Shown here in pieces: positions 32,806 to 41,411 of a stretch of DNA of 56,476 nucleotides (position 1 is its first letter; each line of letters opens with the position of its first letter). Where the stretch lies: contig CAJTVN010000026.1 in NCBI GenBank assembly GCA_910579685.1, positions 1-56,476 on the forward strand, written 5' to 3'. This DNA is from an uncultured Lachnospiraceae bacterium (GTDB lineage: Bacteria; Bacillota; Clostridia; Lachnospirales; Lachnospiraceae). The notes beneath the pieces are model-generated. The model worked only from the letters and a program-made list of their open reading frames with translations. It was not told the origin of the DNA and made no database searches. The translations under genes were made by a program, and so were the position numbers.

Positions 32806-34113
32806 TTGGATACCGATGGTGTCATACAATTGTTTTCTGTTTTTGTGCTGGTGCTTTTGTCCGCCTTTTTTTCTTCGGCGGAGACATCCCTTACCACGGC
32901 GAACCGGGTAAGGCTAAAGACGCTGGCGGATGAGGGAAACAGGAGGGCACAGACGGCGCTTGACGTACTTGATAAGTATGGAAAGATGCTCAGCGCAATT
33001 TTAATTGGAAATAATATTGTGAATCTCTATGCCTCGTCCCTGGTTACCACCCTGGCTCTTAAGATTAACCTGGCGGTGGGAATCGCAACGGGAATTCTGA
33101 CCGTGGTCATTCTTCTGTTCGGCGAGATTATCCCCAAAAATGTGGCGATGATTTATTCGGAAAAGATGGCGCTTTTCTATGCGTCCATTATTGCCGGGCT
33201 GATGAAAATAATGACCCCTGTGATCTTTCTGGTGGATAAGCTGGCGGGCGGCATCATGAAGGTTCTACATATTGACGCAAACAAGCACACGGCCATGACG
33301 GAGACGGAGCTTCGCACTTACGTGGAAGTGAGCCATGAGGACGGGGTGATTGAATCCGAAGAGAGGGAGATCATCTACAATGTGTTTGATTTCTCGGACG
33401 CCGTAGCCAAGGATATTATGATTCCGAGAATCGATATGGCCACGATCAATGTGGAAGCGGGCCATGACGAGATCATGGAGCTGTTTCGGGAGTGCATGTA
33501 TACCAGGATTCCAGTTTACCAGGAGGAAAAGGATAATATCATCGGACTGATCAATATCAAGGATTTTATTCTGGTCACGGACAGAGAGAACTTCTGCATC
33601 TGCGATATCATGCGGGAAGCCTATTACACTTATGAGTACAAGAAGACGGCGGATCTTCTGATCGAGATGCGGGAGAAGCGGGCAAACGTCACCTTTGTGC
33701 TGAATGAGTATGGCGCAACCGTGGGTATGATCACCCTGGAGGATCTTCTGGAGGAGATCGTGGGTGAGATCCGGGACGAGTACGACGAGGATGAGGAGGA
33801 GCTGATCCAGATGGTGGGAGAGCGCACTTATCTGGTGGAGGGCGGCATGAAGCTGTCCGATATCAATGACGAGCTGGGAACCATGCTGGAATCGGAGGAT
33901 TACGATTCCATCGGAGGTCTGATGATTGAGAACCTGGACAGGCTTCCGCAGGATGAGGAGACCATCACCACGGATCAGGGAATTGTGCTGCAGGTAAAGG
34001 GAATCAACCAGAACCGGATTGCCAAGGTGCTGATGACTCTTCCGGAGAAAGAGAAGGAAGAGGAGCAGAAGGAGGCTTCGGACGGCAGAGATCCGGCGCC
34101 AAACAACAATTAG
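32806..34113 (+). CDS. CNNM/CorC (HlyC-type) membrane protein with CBS domains
   Basis: 435 residues: DUF21 membrane domain with about four helices (SAFFSSAETSLTTANRVRLK, GNNIVNLYASSLVTT, FGEIIPKN), a CBS pair (MIPRIDMATINVE to FVLNEYGATVGMITLEDLLEEIVGEIRDEYD) and a C-terminal CorC/HlyC domain. Family members are linked to magnesium efflux or homeostasis; 'hemolysin' is a historic name. No ATG fits. TTG at 32806 or 32800 follows AAGGAG (32790-32795) and either may be used. An acidic, Lys/Glu-rich tail closes the protein. Confidence 0.88.
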   Translation: MDTDGVIQLFSVFVLVLLSAFFSSAETSLTTANRVRLKTLADEGNRRAQTALDVLDKYGKMLSAILIGNNIVNLYASSLVTTLALKINLAVGIATGILTVVILLFGEIIPKNVAMIYSEKMALFYASIIAGLMKIMTPVIFLVDKLAGGIMKVLHIDANKHTAMTETELRTYVEVSHEDGVIESEEREIIYNVFDFSDAVAKDIMIPRIDMATINVEAGHDEIMELFRECMYTRIPVYQEEKDNIIGLINIKDFILVTDRENFCICDIMREAYYTYEYKKTADLLIEMREKRANVTFVLNEYGATVGMITLEDLLEEIVGEIRDEYDEDEEELIQMVGERTYLVEGGMKLSDINDELGTMLESEDYDSIGGLMIENLDRLPQDEETITTDQGIVLQVKGINQNRIAKVLMTLPEKEKEEEQKEASDGRDPAPNNN

Positions 34114-34134
34114 TCATAATTTGTGAAAAAATTC

Positions 34135-34163
34135 TTTTCCAATACGGATATATATGCTATACT
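34135..34163 (+). promoter_or_regulatory. Promoter of scfA
   Basis: -10 TATACT (34158-34163) with an upstream TG making an extended -10. The -35 region (TTTTCC) is weak at 17-nt spacing. Confidence 0.55.
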
Positions 34164-34208
34164 AGGAAAAGATTTTTGAAATGATAGGAATAAGAATGGA
34201 GGATTATC

Positions 34209-34352
34209 ATGAAGCGTATAAAAACACTGACAACAAGAGACTTAAAGGAATCCATGAAAAAGGGCGGCTGCGGCGAGTGTCAGACTTCCTGCCAGTCAGC
34301 CTGCAAGACATCCTGTACCGTGGGAAACCAGAGCTGCGAAAAGGCGAAATAA
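34209..34352 (+). CDS. scfA: SCIFF ribosomal peptide precursor (six cysteines in forty-five residues)
   Basis: 47 residues, MKRIKTLTTRDLKES then a Cys-rich core with Cys at 21, 24, 28, 32, 36 and 43: exactly six. This is the SCIFF peptide, near-universal in Clostridia. Its radical SAM maturase, encoded next, joins a Cys sulfur to a neighbouring residue's alpha carbon (thioether). The biological role of the matured peptide is unknown. The start follows GGAGGA in the usual spacing. A larger reading in another frame covers the same bases but has no such features. Confidence 0.95.
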   Translation: MKRIKTLTTRDLKESMKKGGCGECQTSCQSACKTSCTVGNQSCEKAK

Positions 34353-34399
34353 TTCAGAATGTCAGGGCAATGTAATTTTCAAAAGTAGATAGCGATTGT

Positions 34400-34423
34400 A
34401 AGCAGCGGTATTTACCGCTGCTT
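34400..34423 (+). terminator. Hairpin between scfA and scfB (attenuator-like)
   Basis: Eleven perfect base pairs, AAGCAGCGGTA (34400-34410) with TACCGCTGCTT (34413-34423), followed by only a weak T-rich run (ATTCTACGTTAG). Partial termination here would give much scfA message and little scfB, the usual need for a peptide and its enzyme. Confidence 0.6.
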
Positions 34424-34458
34424 ATTCTACGTTAGTATAAGCGGAGGATAAACTGGAC

Positions 34459-35874
34459 GTGGTACATCAATACAAGAATAACGGATACAATATTGTACTC
34501 GACGTAAACAGCGGTTCCGTGCATGTGGTGGATGACGTGGTGTATGACGTGATCCCGATGGTGGAGGAGTCGCTTTCCGGCGGCGGGCTGAAGGAGGAAT
34601 CCGGACAGAAACGGTTGAGGGAAAAGACGGCGGAAGCTTTAAAGGGCAGGTATCCGGCGCAGGACGTGGAGGAAGCGTTTGACGAAGTGATGGAGCTTTG
34701 GGAAAAGGGGCTTCTCTTTACGGAGGATATCTACGAGAAATATATCACAGACTTTAAGAGCCGGCAGACCGTGGTAAAGGCATTGTGCCTGCACATTGCC
34801 CACGACTGCAACCTGGCCTGCCGATACTGTTTTGCCGGGGAGGGAGAATACCACGGAAGACGGGAGCTGATGAGCTTCGAGGTGGGAAAGAGGGCCCTTG
34901 ATTTTCTGGTGGCGAGCTCGGGAAACCGGGTGAATCTGGAGGTGGATTTCTTTGGCGGCGAGCCCCTTATGAACTGGCAGGTGGTAAAAGACCTGGTAGC
35001 CTATGGACGGAGTCTGGAGGAGCCCAATCATAAGAAATTCCGTTTTACGCTGACCACTAACGGCATTCTTCTTACGGACGAGGTCATGGAGTTTGCAAAC
35101 AGGGAAATGGCAAACGTGGTTCTGAGCATTGACGGGAGAAAGGAAGTCAATGACCGCATGCGTCCCAACCGGGGCGGCGGGGGAAGCTATGAGACCATTG
35201 TTCCTAAATTTCAGAAGCTGGCGGAGAGCCGCAATCAGATGAATTACTATGTGAGGGGAACCTTTACCCGCAACAATCTGGACTTTTCGCAGGATGTGAA
35301 GCATCTGGCGGATCTGGGCTTCGAGCAGATTTCCGTGGAACCCGTGGTGGCGGATCCGGCCCAGGATTATGCGCTTCGCCCGGAGGATGTCCCGACACTT
35401 CTTGCGGAGTACGACTCTCTGGCAAAAGAGCTGATTCAACGAAAGAGGGAGGGAAGAGGCGTCAACTTCTTCCACTTTATGATAGATCTGCAGGGAGGCC
35501 CCTGTGTGGCAAAAAGATTGTCCGGCTGCGGCTCCGGCACAGAGTACCTTGCCGTGACTCCCTGGGGAGATCTGTACCCCTGTCATCAGTTTGTGGGGCA
35601 GGAAGAATTCCTCATGGGAAATGTGTTTGAAGGAGTGACAGGAGAGGATATCCGGGAGCGGTTTAAGTCCTGTAATGTTTATACGAAGGAAAAGTGCAGA
35701 GACTGCTTTGCCAAATTTTACTGCAGCGGGGGCTGTGCGGCGAATTCCTACAATTTTCATGGAAATATCAATGATGCCTATGATCTGGGCTGTGAACTTC
35801 AGCGAAAGCGCATTGAATGTGCGATCATGATAAAAGCGGCTTTGGCCGAAGAAGAAGGAGAATCAGAAAAATGA
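34459..35874 (+). CDS. scfB: Thioether-forming SCIFF maturase (radical SAM/SPASM)
   Basis: 471 residues. The N-terminus MVHQYKNNGYNIVLDVNSG is the peptide-recognition part. The radical SAM motif is Cys117-x3-Cys121-x2-Cys124 (CNLACRYCF), then FFGGEPLMNW. A C-terminal SPASM/twitch region carries the auxiliary Fe-S cysteines (LSGCGSG, YPCHQF, CRDCFAKFYCSGGC). It modifies the ScfA peptide encoded 106 bp upstream. GTG start, with GCGGAGG upstream. It overlaps secDF by 4 bp. Confidence 0.95.
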   Translation: MVHQYKNNGYNIVLDVNSGSVHVVDDVVYDVIPMVEESLSGGGLKEESGQKRLREKTAEALKGRYPAQDVEEAFDEVMELWEKGLLFTEDIYEKYITDFKSRQTVVKALCLHIAHDCNLACRYCFAGEGEYHGRRELMSFEVGKRALDFLVASSGNRVNLEVDFFGGEPLMNWQVVKDLVAYGRSLEEPNHKKFRFTLTTNGILLTDEVMEFANREMANVVLSIDGRKEVNDRMRPNRGGGGSYETIVPKFQKLAESRNQMNYYVRGTFTRNNLDFSQDVKHLADLGFEQISVEPVVADPAQDYALRPEDVPTLLAEYDSLAKELIQRKREGRGVNFFHFMIDLQGGPCVAKRLSGCGSGTEYLAVTPWGDLYPCHQFVGQEEFLMGNVFEGVTGEDIRERFKSCNVYTKEKCRDCFAKFYCSGGCAANSYNFHGNINDAYDLGCELQRKRIECAIMIKAALAEEEGESEK

Positions 35875-38120
35875 AAAAGAGCAGAGCGATAATTGTTTTG
35901 GCGGTGCTTGTGCTGCTGCTGGCCGTGTTCGGCTATACGGCGGCAGTGGGGATCGGGACGGAGAATTCCGGTTCCGCCTCGGACATCAAGCTTGGGCTTG
36001 ACCTGGCGGGAGGCGTCAGCATCACTTACCAGGTGGTGGGGGACGAGAAGCCGGATGGAGACGATATGGCGGATACCATCTACAAGCTGCAGAAGCGCGT
36101 GGAGGGCTACAGCACGGAGGCCATCGTATACCAGGAAGGGGATGATCGGATCAATATCGAGATCCCCGGGGTTTCGGATGCCAATGCGATCCTGGAGGAG
36201 CTCGGAAAGCCGGGTTCCCTGTATTTTATCTCTGAGACGGATTCCCAGGGAAACCTCAACTATCAGGCATCCATGAATGCGGACGGAAGCATTTCCTATG
36301 TGATGTTAAAGAGCATTGACGAGATCATTGCGGACGGCAGCGCCAAGCTGGACGGCACGGATGTGAAGGACGCCCAGGCCGGCTCCTTTACCAATTCCAT
36401 GCAGAACACGGAAGTGGGCGTTGACCTTGCCATGACGGAGGAAGGGACAAAGAAATTTGCGGACGCGACCACGCAGGCGTACCAGAAGGGTGAGAGTCTG
36501 GGTATTTACTATGATGACGAGATTATCAGCGCTCCCACGGTGCGGGCGGCCCTCACGGACGGGCAGGCGCAGATCACGGGAAACTTTACCTTCGAGGAGG
36601 CGCAGCAGCTCGCTTCCACCATCCGGATCGGCGGATTGAAGCTGGAGCTGGAAGAGCTGCATTCCAAGGTGGTCGGCGCCCAGCTCGGGGAGGAGGCGAT
36701 CTCCACCAGTATCAAGGCGGCCGCGGTTGGTTTTGTGATTATAGTGATCTTTATGATCGCCGTGTATTATGTGTCCGGCCTTGCGGCAAGCCTTGCCCTG
36801 GGTCTGTATGTGGAGCTGGTCATCATACTGCTGAACGGTTTTGACATTACCCTTACACTGCCCGGTATTGCAGGTATCATCCTTTCCATCGGTATGGCGG
36901 TGGATGCCAATGTGATCATCTTTGCAAGAATCCGGGAGGAGATCGCAAAGGGCAAGACGGTCAAGTCCGCCATTGACACCGGATACAAGAAGGCCCGGTC
37001 TGCCATTTTTGACGGAAACATTACCACTCTGATTGCGGCGGCGGTGCTCGGCGTTATGGGATCCGGAACCGTGAAGGGCTTTGCGGCCACGCTGGCGCTC
37101 GGTATTGTTCTTTCCATGTTTACCGCCATGGTGGTGACCAGGCTTATCATGAAGGCTCTTTATGCGATGGGTCTTCAGAAGGCCTCTCTGTACGGTACGG
37201 CAAAGGAAAAGGCCGCCATCGGGTTTGCCTCCAAAAAGAATCTCTTTTTCGGGGTTTCCATTGCGGCGATTGTTCTTGGCTTTGTGTTCATGGGAGTAAA
37301 CGCCGCAAGGACAGGAAAGATCTTGAATTACAGCCTGGAATTTGTGGGCGGAACTTCCACGAATGTAACTTTCAATGAAGATATGGCGCTGGGGGACATT
37401 GATTCCAGGGTGGTGCCTCTGATCGAGGATATCACGGGGGACGGCAATGTACAGACTCAGAAGATAGACGGTACCAATGAAGTGATCTTCAAGACACGGT
37501 CTCTTTCCGTGGACGAGAGAGAGACCTTCAAGGATGCAATGGTGGAAAATTTCTCCGTGGATGCGGAAAAGATCACGGCGGAAACCATCAGCTCCACCAT
37601 CAGTGGTGAGATGAAGCGGGAGTCCGTCATAGCGGTGCTTGTCGCAACGGTTTTCATGCTGATCTATGTGTGGTTCCGGTTCAAGGATATCCGGTTTGGC
37701 GCAAGCTCCGTGCTGTGTCTGCTTCACGATGTTCTGGTAGTGCTTGCGTTCTATGCCATCGTGAAGGTCTCGGTTGGCACAACCTTTATCGCATGTATGC
37801 TTACGATTGTGGGTTATTCCATCAATGCGACCATTGTTATCTTTGACCGTTTGAGAGAAAACATGGCCTCCATGGGTAAGAAGGACGCACTGGAGGATAT
37901 GGTAAATAACAGTATCACCCAGACACTTTCCAGGAGTATTTTCACTTCCCTGACCACCTTTATCATGGTAGCGGCGCTCTATGCCTTTGGCGTTTCCTCC
38001 GTAAAGGAATTTGCCCTGCCCCTGATGGCGGGTATCCTATGCGGTACGTATTCCTCCATCTGCATTGCGGGAGCGCTGTGGCTCGTGCTCCGGAAGGTAT
38101 TTCCGGCGGCTAAGCAGTAA
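35871..38120 (+). CDS. secDF: Protein-export membrane protein SecDF (fusion)
   Basis: 749 residues in one chain: SecD half (first helix, periplasmic-type domain with DIKLGLDLAGGVSITYQV, then helices with GMAVDANVIIFARIREE) followed by the SecF half (YSLEFVGGTSTNV, TIVGYSINATIVIFDRLREN). It uses the proton-motive force to pull secreted proteins out through SecYEG. Fusion is common in Firmicutes. The ATG at 35871 shares ATGA with the scfB stop, and AAGGAG lies upstream. The scfA-scfB-secD order is conserved in clostridia. Confidence 0.95.
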   Translation: MKKSRAIIVLAVLVLLLAVFGYTAAVGIGTENSGSASDIKLGLDLAGGVSITYQVVGDEKPDGDDMADTIYKLQKRVEGYSTEAIVYQEGDDRINIEIPGVSDANAILEELGKPGSLYFISETDSQGNLNYQASMNADGSISYVMLKSIDEIIADGSAKLDGTDVKDAQAGSFTNSMQNTEVGVDLAMTEEGTKKFADATTQAYQKGESLGIYYDDEIISAPTVRAALTDGQAQITGNFTFEEAQQLASTIRIGGLKLELEELHSKVVGAQLGEEAISTSIKAAAVGFVIIVIFMIAVYYVSGLAASLALGLYVELVIILLNGFDITLTLPGIAGIILSIGMAVDANVIIFARIREEIAKGKTVKSAIDTGYKKARSAIFDGNITTLIAAAVLGVMGSGTVKGFAATLALGIVLSMFTAMVVTRLIMKALYAMGLQKASLYGTAKEKAAIGFASKKNLFFGVSIAAIVLGFVFMGVNAARTGKILNYSLEFVGGTSTNVTFNEDMALGDIDSRVVPLIEDITGDGNVQTQKIDGTNEVIFKTRSLSVDERETFKDAMVENFSVDAEKITAETISSTISGEMKRESVIAVLVATVFMLIYVWFRFKDIRFGASSVLCLLHDVLVVLAFYAIVKVSVGTTFIACMLTIVGYSINATIVIFDRLRENMASMGKKDALEDMVNNSITQTLSRSIFTSLTTFIMVAALYAFGVSSVKEFALPLMAGILCGTYSSICIAGALWLVLRKVFPAAKQ

Positions 38121-38136
38121 GAGATAAGAATTTGAG

Positions 38137-38175
38137 CGGACAGGATCCGGAAACGGAGCCTGTCCGTTTGTTTTG
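38137..38175 (+). terminator. Terminator after secDF
   Basis: CGGACAGG (38137-38144) pairs with CCTGTCCG (38159-38166), with an inner TCCG-GAAA-CGGA hairpin, followed by TTTGTTTTGCTTG. Confidence 0.85.
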
Positions 38176-38249
38176 CTTGTGTTTTCGGATTTCTTCCTCT
38201 AAAATGGAATTGTGGATAAAAGCCAGATGATAATCACAGGAGATAACAG

Positions 38250-39002
38250 ATGTTTCTTGTAATCACGATAATTACATTTCTGATTGGAGCCGTGCTTTGC
38301 CTTGTAAAAGGGAAAACCTTCGACCATTGCAGGCCGGAGATTTTGAGGAAACTGCTGCGGGTTCTTTCCAACAGTGAACTGAACGGTTACCTCGTAAACA
38401 CGATGGTAGCCTTTTTGGGTATCACGCTGGCGATTACGTTCACAAACTTCAATACCGTGAGGCAGGAACAGCGATGGACAGTGGAATTTATGGAGGATGT
38501 TCTACTTACCGAAATCGATACGAAAATAACCCTGCTGAATGAAGCGGCTGCGGGAATGGATACGGATTCGGACAGTGAAATTCGAATAGAGACGGAAGCT
38601 CTGGACGGGGGTGAAATATCGATTGATGTCAAGGAGCCGTCGGATCCGCAGAGACTTTTCGAGACAATGAAGGTGTACCCCATATCTCCGGTGTCGTCAC
38701 TGGATGACATATTGGAGGATGCGCCGTACAAATATACCATATCCCGGTACAGCTACAGTGCGCTGATCGACTGCAGGATGAATTTTATGGCCCAGAAGAC
38801 CCGGATTGATCATGCGGGCAGTATCGAGGAAATGACGGAACATCTGCGGAAGATGCTGTCTGACTTCGAGCGGGCGCACAAAATTATAGAGATTGAATTG
38901 CGGTATCAGAACGGCAGGATCGGGGAAAACGAGGTAAAAACCGAGATAAAGAAATTGTATGATGAGCTGAGGAAAAACGAAGAGGCAATCGTGGTCGGAT
39001 AA
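38250..39002 (+). CDS. Unknown membrane-anchored protein
   Basis: 250 residues that I do not recognise. Two hydrophobic segments lie at the N-terminus (residues 2-19 and about 47-66, NTMVAFLGITLAITFTNF), followed by about 180 soluble residues rich in Glu/Asp/Lys, with predicted helices near the end (EEMTEHLRKMLSDFERAHKIIEIELRYQNG) that could form a coiled coil. CAGGAG precedes the ATG. It stands alone between the secDF terminator and recJ. It is more AT-rich than its neighbours, which may mean later arrival. Confidence 0.7.
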   Translation: MFLVITIITFLIGAVLCLVKGKTFDHCRPEILRKLLRVLSNSELNGYLVNTMVAFLGITLAITFTNFNTVRQEQRWTVEFMEDVLLTEIDTKITLLNEAAAGMDTDSDSEIRIETEALDGGEISIDVKEPSDPQRLFETMKVYPISPVSSLDDILEDAPYKYTISRYSYSALIDCRMNFMAQKTRIDHAGSIEEMTEHLRKMLSDFERAHKIIEIELRYQNGRIGENEVKTEIKKLYDELRKNEEAIVVG

Positions 39003-39084
39003 AGCTTTGACTCCCGCAGGCAGGGAGCCAGGCCTCTGAATATTTTACAGGAAAGAAAGCGTCAGGTTACGCAGGAGAAAGACA

Positions 39085-40866
39085 ATGTCAAAATGGATGG
39101 TAGCCGCAAAGAAGGCGGATTTTAACAAAATAGCGGAGAAATACGGGATCACGCCGGTTCTTGCCCGCATTATACGAAACCGGGATATCACGGGAGATGA
39201 CGAGATCCGTAAATATCTGGAAGGGAACCTTTCGGATCTTTATGATCCTTTTTTGCTAAAGGACATGGAACGGGCGGCGGGGCTTCTGCTCTCCAAAATC
39301 GAAGCTGGACTTCCCATGCGGGTGATCGGGGATTATGATGTGGACGGCATCTGTTCCACCTATATTCTGGTGAGCGGGCTTCGTTTCCTTGGAGCAGAGG
39401 CGGACCGGGTAATCCCTCACCGGATCAGGGACGGATATGGCCTGAACGATACGCTGATCGAGGAGGCGGGGGCGGACGGGATTGACACGATCATCACCTG
39501 CGACAACGGAATTGCGGCATCCCCCCAGATTGCGCTGGGAAAGGAAATGGGAATGACGATTATCGTCACAGACCATCACGAGGTTCCTTTTGAGGGAGAG
39601 GGAAAGGAGAAGCGCTATCTTCTGCCGCCTGCGGATGCGGTGATTGATCCCAAGCAGCCCGGATGCGGCTATCCCTTCAAACAGATCTGCGGTGCGGTAG
39701 TGGCCTACAAGCTGATCGGGGCTATGCTGGAGAGGGCGGGAAAAGGCTTTCAGGAGAGAAGGAAGCTTTTGGAGGAGCTTCTTCCCTTTGCGGCCCTTGC
39801 CACGGTGTGCGACGTGATGGAGCTTCGGGATGAAAACCGTATTCTTGTAAAATACGGGCTGAGGGCAATGAAGGAGACCGGAAATGTGGGACTGAGGGCG
39901 CTTCTGCAGGTGAACGGGATTGAGGAAAAGGAGATCACGCCCTACCATGCGGGGTTTATCCTGGGGCCCTGCCTCAACGCTACCGGAAGGCTGGATACGG
40001 CGCTTCGGGCCCTGTCCCTGTTTGAGGAGAAGGAGTGGCGAAATGCGCTGATCACAGCCACTGATTTGAAAAACCTCAATGACAGCCGCAAGAAAATGAC
40101 GGAGGAGGGTGTGGAGGAGGCCATTCGGCAGGTGGAGGAGAGCGATTTACGAAATGACAGGGTGTTGGTGATCTATCTGCCCTCCTGCCATGAGAGCCTT
40201 GCCGGGATCATAGCCGGAAGAGTCCGGGAGAACTTTGGAAAGCCCGCATTTGTGCTGACAAAGGGCGAGGAGGGGATCAAGGGGAGCGGCCGCTCCATCG
40301 AGAGTTATTCCATGTACGAGGAGATGACCAGGTGCAAGGATCTTTTTACCCGCTACGGAGGCCATAAGATGGCGGCGGGCCTTTCTCTTGCGGGACAGGA
40401 GCAGGTGGAGGAACTGCGCAGGAGGCTGAACGAGTACTGTACGCTCACAGATGAGGATTTCGAGGAAGTGGTACATATCGACGTGCCCATGCCGCTGTCC
40501 TATGCGGATAAGGAATTTATCCGGCAGCTGTCCCTCCTGGAGCCCTTCGGGGTGGGAAACCCCAAACCCCTGTTTGCCAGAAAAGATGTGATACTGATCA
40601 AGGGAAGGATCCTGGGTAAGAATAGGAATGTGGGAAAATACCGGATCGGGGATGAACTGGGAAATACCTATGATATGATTTATTTTGGAGATCTGAAAAA
40701 GCTGGACGCCTTTTTGGAGAAGAAGTTCGGCGCAAGGGTAAAGGATGACCTCTATGGAAAAGGGCTCTATGAAAAGGAAGCCGTGATCAGCATGGCCTAT
40801 TATCCGGATCTCAATTATTATGCCGGAAAGGAGAGCGTGCAGATCGTAATGCAGCACTATCTGTGA
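39085..40866 (+). CDS. recJ: Single-stranded-DNA-specific exonuclease RecJ
   Basis: 593 residues. DHH phosphoesterase motifs: DYDVDGICS (Asp83, Asp85, Asp87), ITCDNGIA, and VTDHHE (Asp163-His164-His165). The DHHA1 region has SIESYSMYEEMTRCKDLFTRYGGHKMAAGLS, and the C-terminal OB-fold region begins after EPFGVGNPKPLFA. It digests single-stranded DNA 5' to 3' in recombination and mismatch repair, using two Mn/Mg ions. A GCAGGAG site precedes the ATG. Length is normal for Firmicutes RecJ without the long C-terminal extension. Confidence 0.93.
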   Translation: MSKWMVAAKKADFNKIAEKYGITPVLARIIRNRDITGDDEIRKYLEGNLSDLYDPFLLKDMERAAGLLLSKIEAGLPMRVIGDYDVDGICSTYILVSGLRFLGAEADRVIPHRIRDGYGLNDTLIEEAGADGIDTIITCDNGIAASPQIALGKEMGMTIIVTDHHEVPFEGEGKEKRYLLPPADAVIDPKQPGCGYPFKQICGAVVAYKLIGAMLERAGKGFQERRKLLEELLPFAALATVCDVMELRDENRILVKYGLRAMKETGNVGLRALLQVNGIEEKEITPYHAGFILGPCLNATGRLDTALRALSLFEEKEWRNALITATDLKNLNDSRKKMTEEGVEEAIRQVEESDLRNDRVLVIYLPSCHESLAGIIAGRVRENFGKPAFVLTKGEEGIKGSGRSIESYSMYEEMTRCKDLFTRYGGHKMAAGLSLAGQEQVEELRRRLNEYCTLTDEDFEEVVHIDVPMPLSYADKEFIRQLSLLEPFGVGNPKPLFARKDVILIKGRILGKNRNVGKYRIGDELGNTYDMIYFGDLKKLDAFLEKKFGARVKDDLYGKGLYEKEAVISMAYYPDLNYYAGKESVQIVMQHYL

Positions 40867-40944
40867 AGCTTCCTCTGAGCCTTCCTGATGCAAACCGCTT
40901 AATGGCCGGGCATGACAGACCGTTACAGAAGCATGGAAAAGGGC

Positions 40945-40985
40945 AAAGCAAAAGCCTCCGGGGATGCCGGAGGCCTTTGCTTTCT
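40945..40985. terminator. Terminator after recJ
   Basis: A 17-bp stem with one mismatch: 40945-40961 against 40967-40983, core GCCTCCGG/CCGGAGGC. A-run before and T-rich run after, so it can work on both strands. Confidence 0.8.
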
Positions 40986-41140
40986 TATGAGGGGGGAGAT
41001 AGTGAGTTGTTCAACTATCTTGATATTTATCATAAAGGTAAAATGTGTACAAAATGTGTCCACTTCATTATAAAAATATAAAATCCTATAAAGAAAGAAT
41101 TAATCATATCGAAAAAAACTACGAACATATATTGGTATTG

Positions 41141-41290
41141 GGTTACTTTTCACGGGTCAGGAATGCGCACTGGCTGCACATTCCGTGAGAATATGATTCA
41201 GGTGTGAGGGGCGATTTTTGCGTAGCAAAACTTGGAATATCGCCCCGAATGTTACTATGAGCGGCTTCCATGCCGTGAATAGTAACGGCA
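41141..41290. repeat. Structured intergenic element with three hairpins
   Basis: The 545 bp between recJ and murE hold the recJ terminator and this element, but no gene. Hairpin 1: GGAATGCGCA/TGCACATTCC (41160-41184) with an outer TTTTCAC/GTGAGAA. Hairpin 2: GGGGCGAT (41208-41215) with ATCGCCCC (41239-41246), plus an inner TTTTGC/GCAAAA. Hairpin 3: GTTACTAT (41251-41258) with ATAGTAAC (41279-41286). GGTTACT and AGTAACG also close the whole element. It has the look of a dispersed bacterial intergenic repeat, though a structured RNA in the murE leader is possible. Confidence 0.6.
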
Positions 41291-41411
41291 TTGGGGTTAA
41301 AATGTGTTTTTCCCCGAATGTTGAAAAAAATGGATATTCATGCTATTTTATTATAAGGGTCTGCCGGGCAGACTGATTTTTCATGGCGGATTTCGGAAAA
41401 GAGGAAAGCTT

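Noticed and set aside
34181..34375. A 64-residue frame over scfA
   Set aside because: A different frame from the 47-residue SCIFF peptide, whose six cysteines and neighbouring maturase settle the choice.
36306..37727. A 473-residue minus-strand frame
   Set aside because: Antisense shadow of secDF, rich in His/Arg/Gly, with no recognisable domain.
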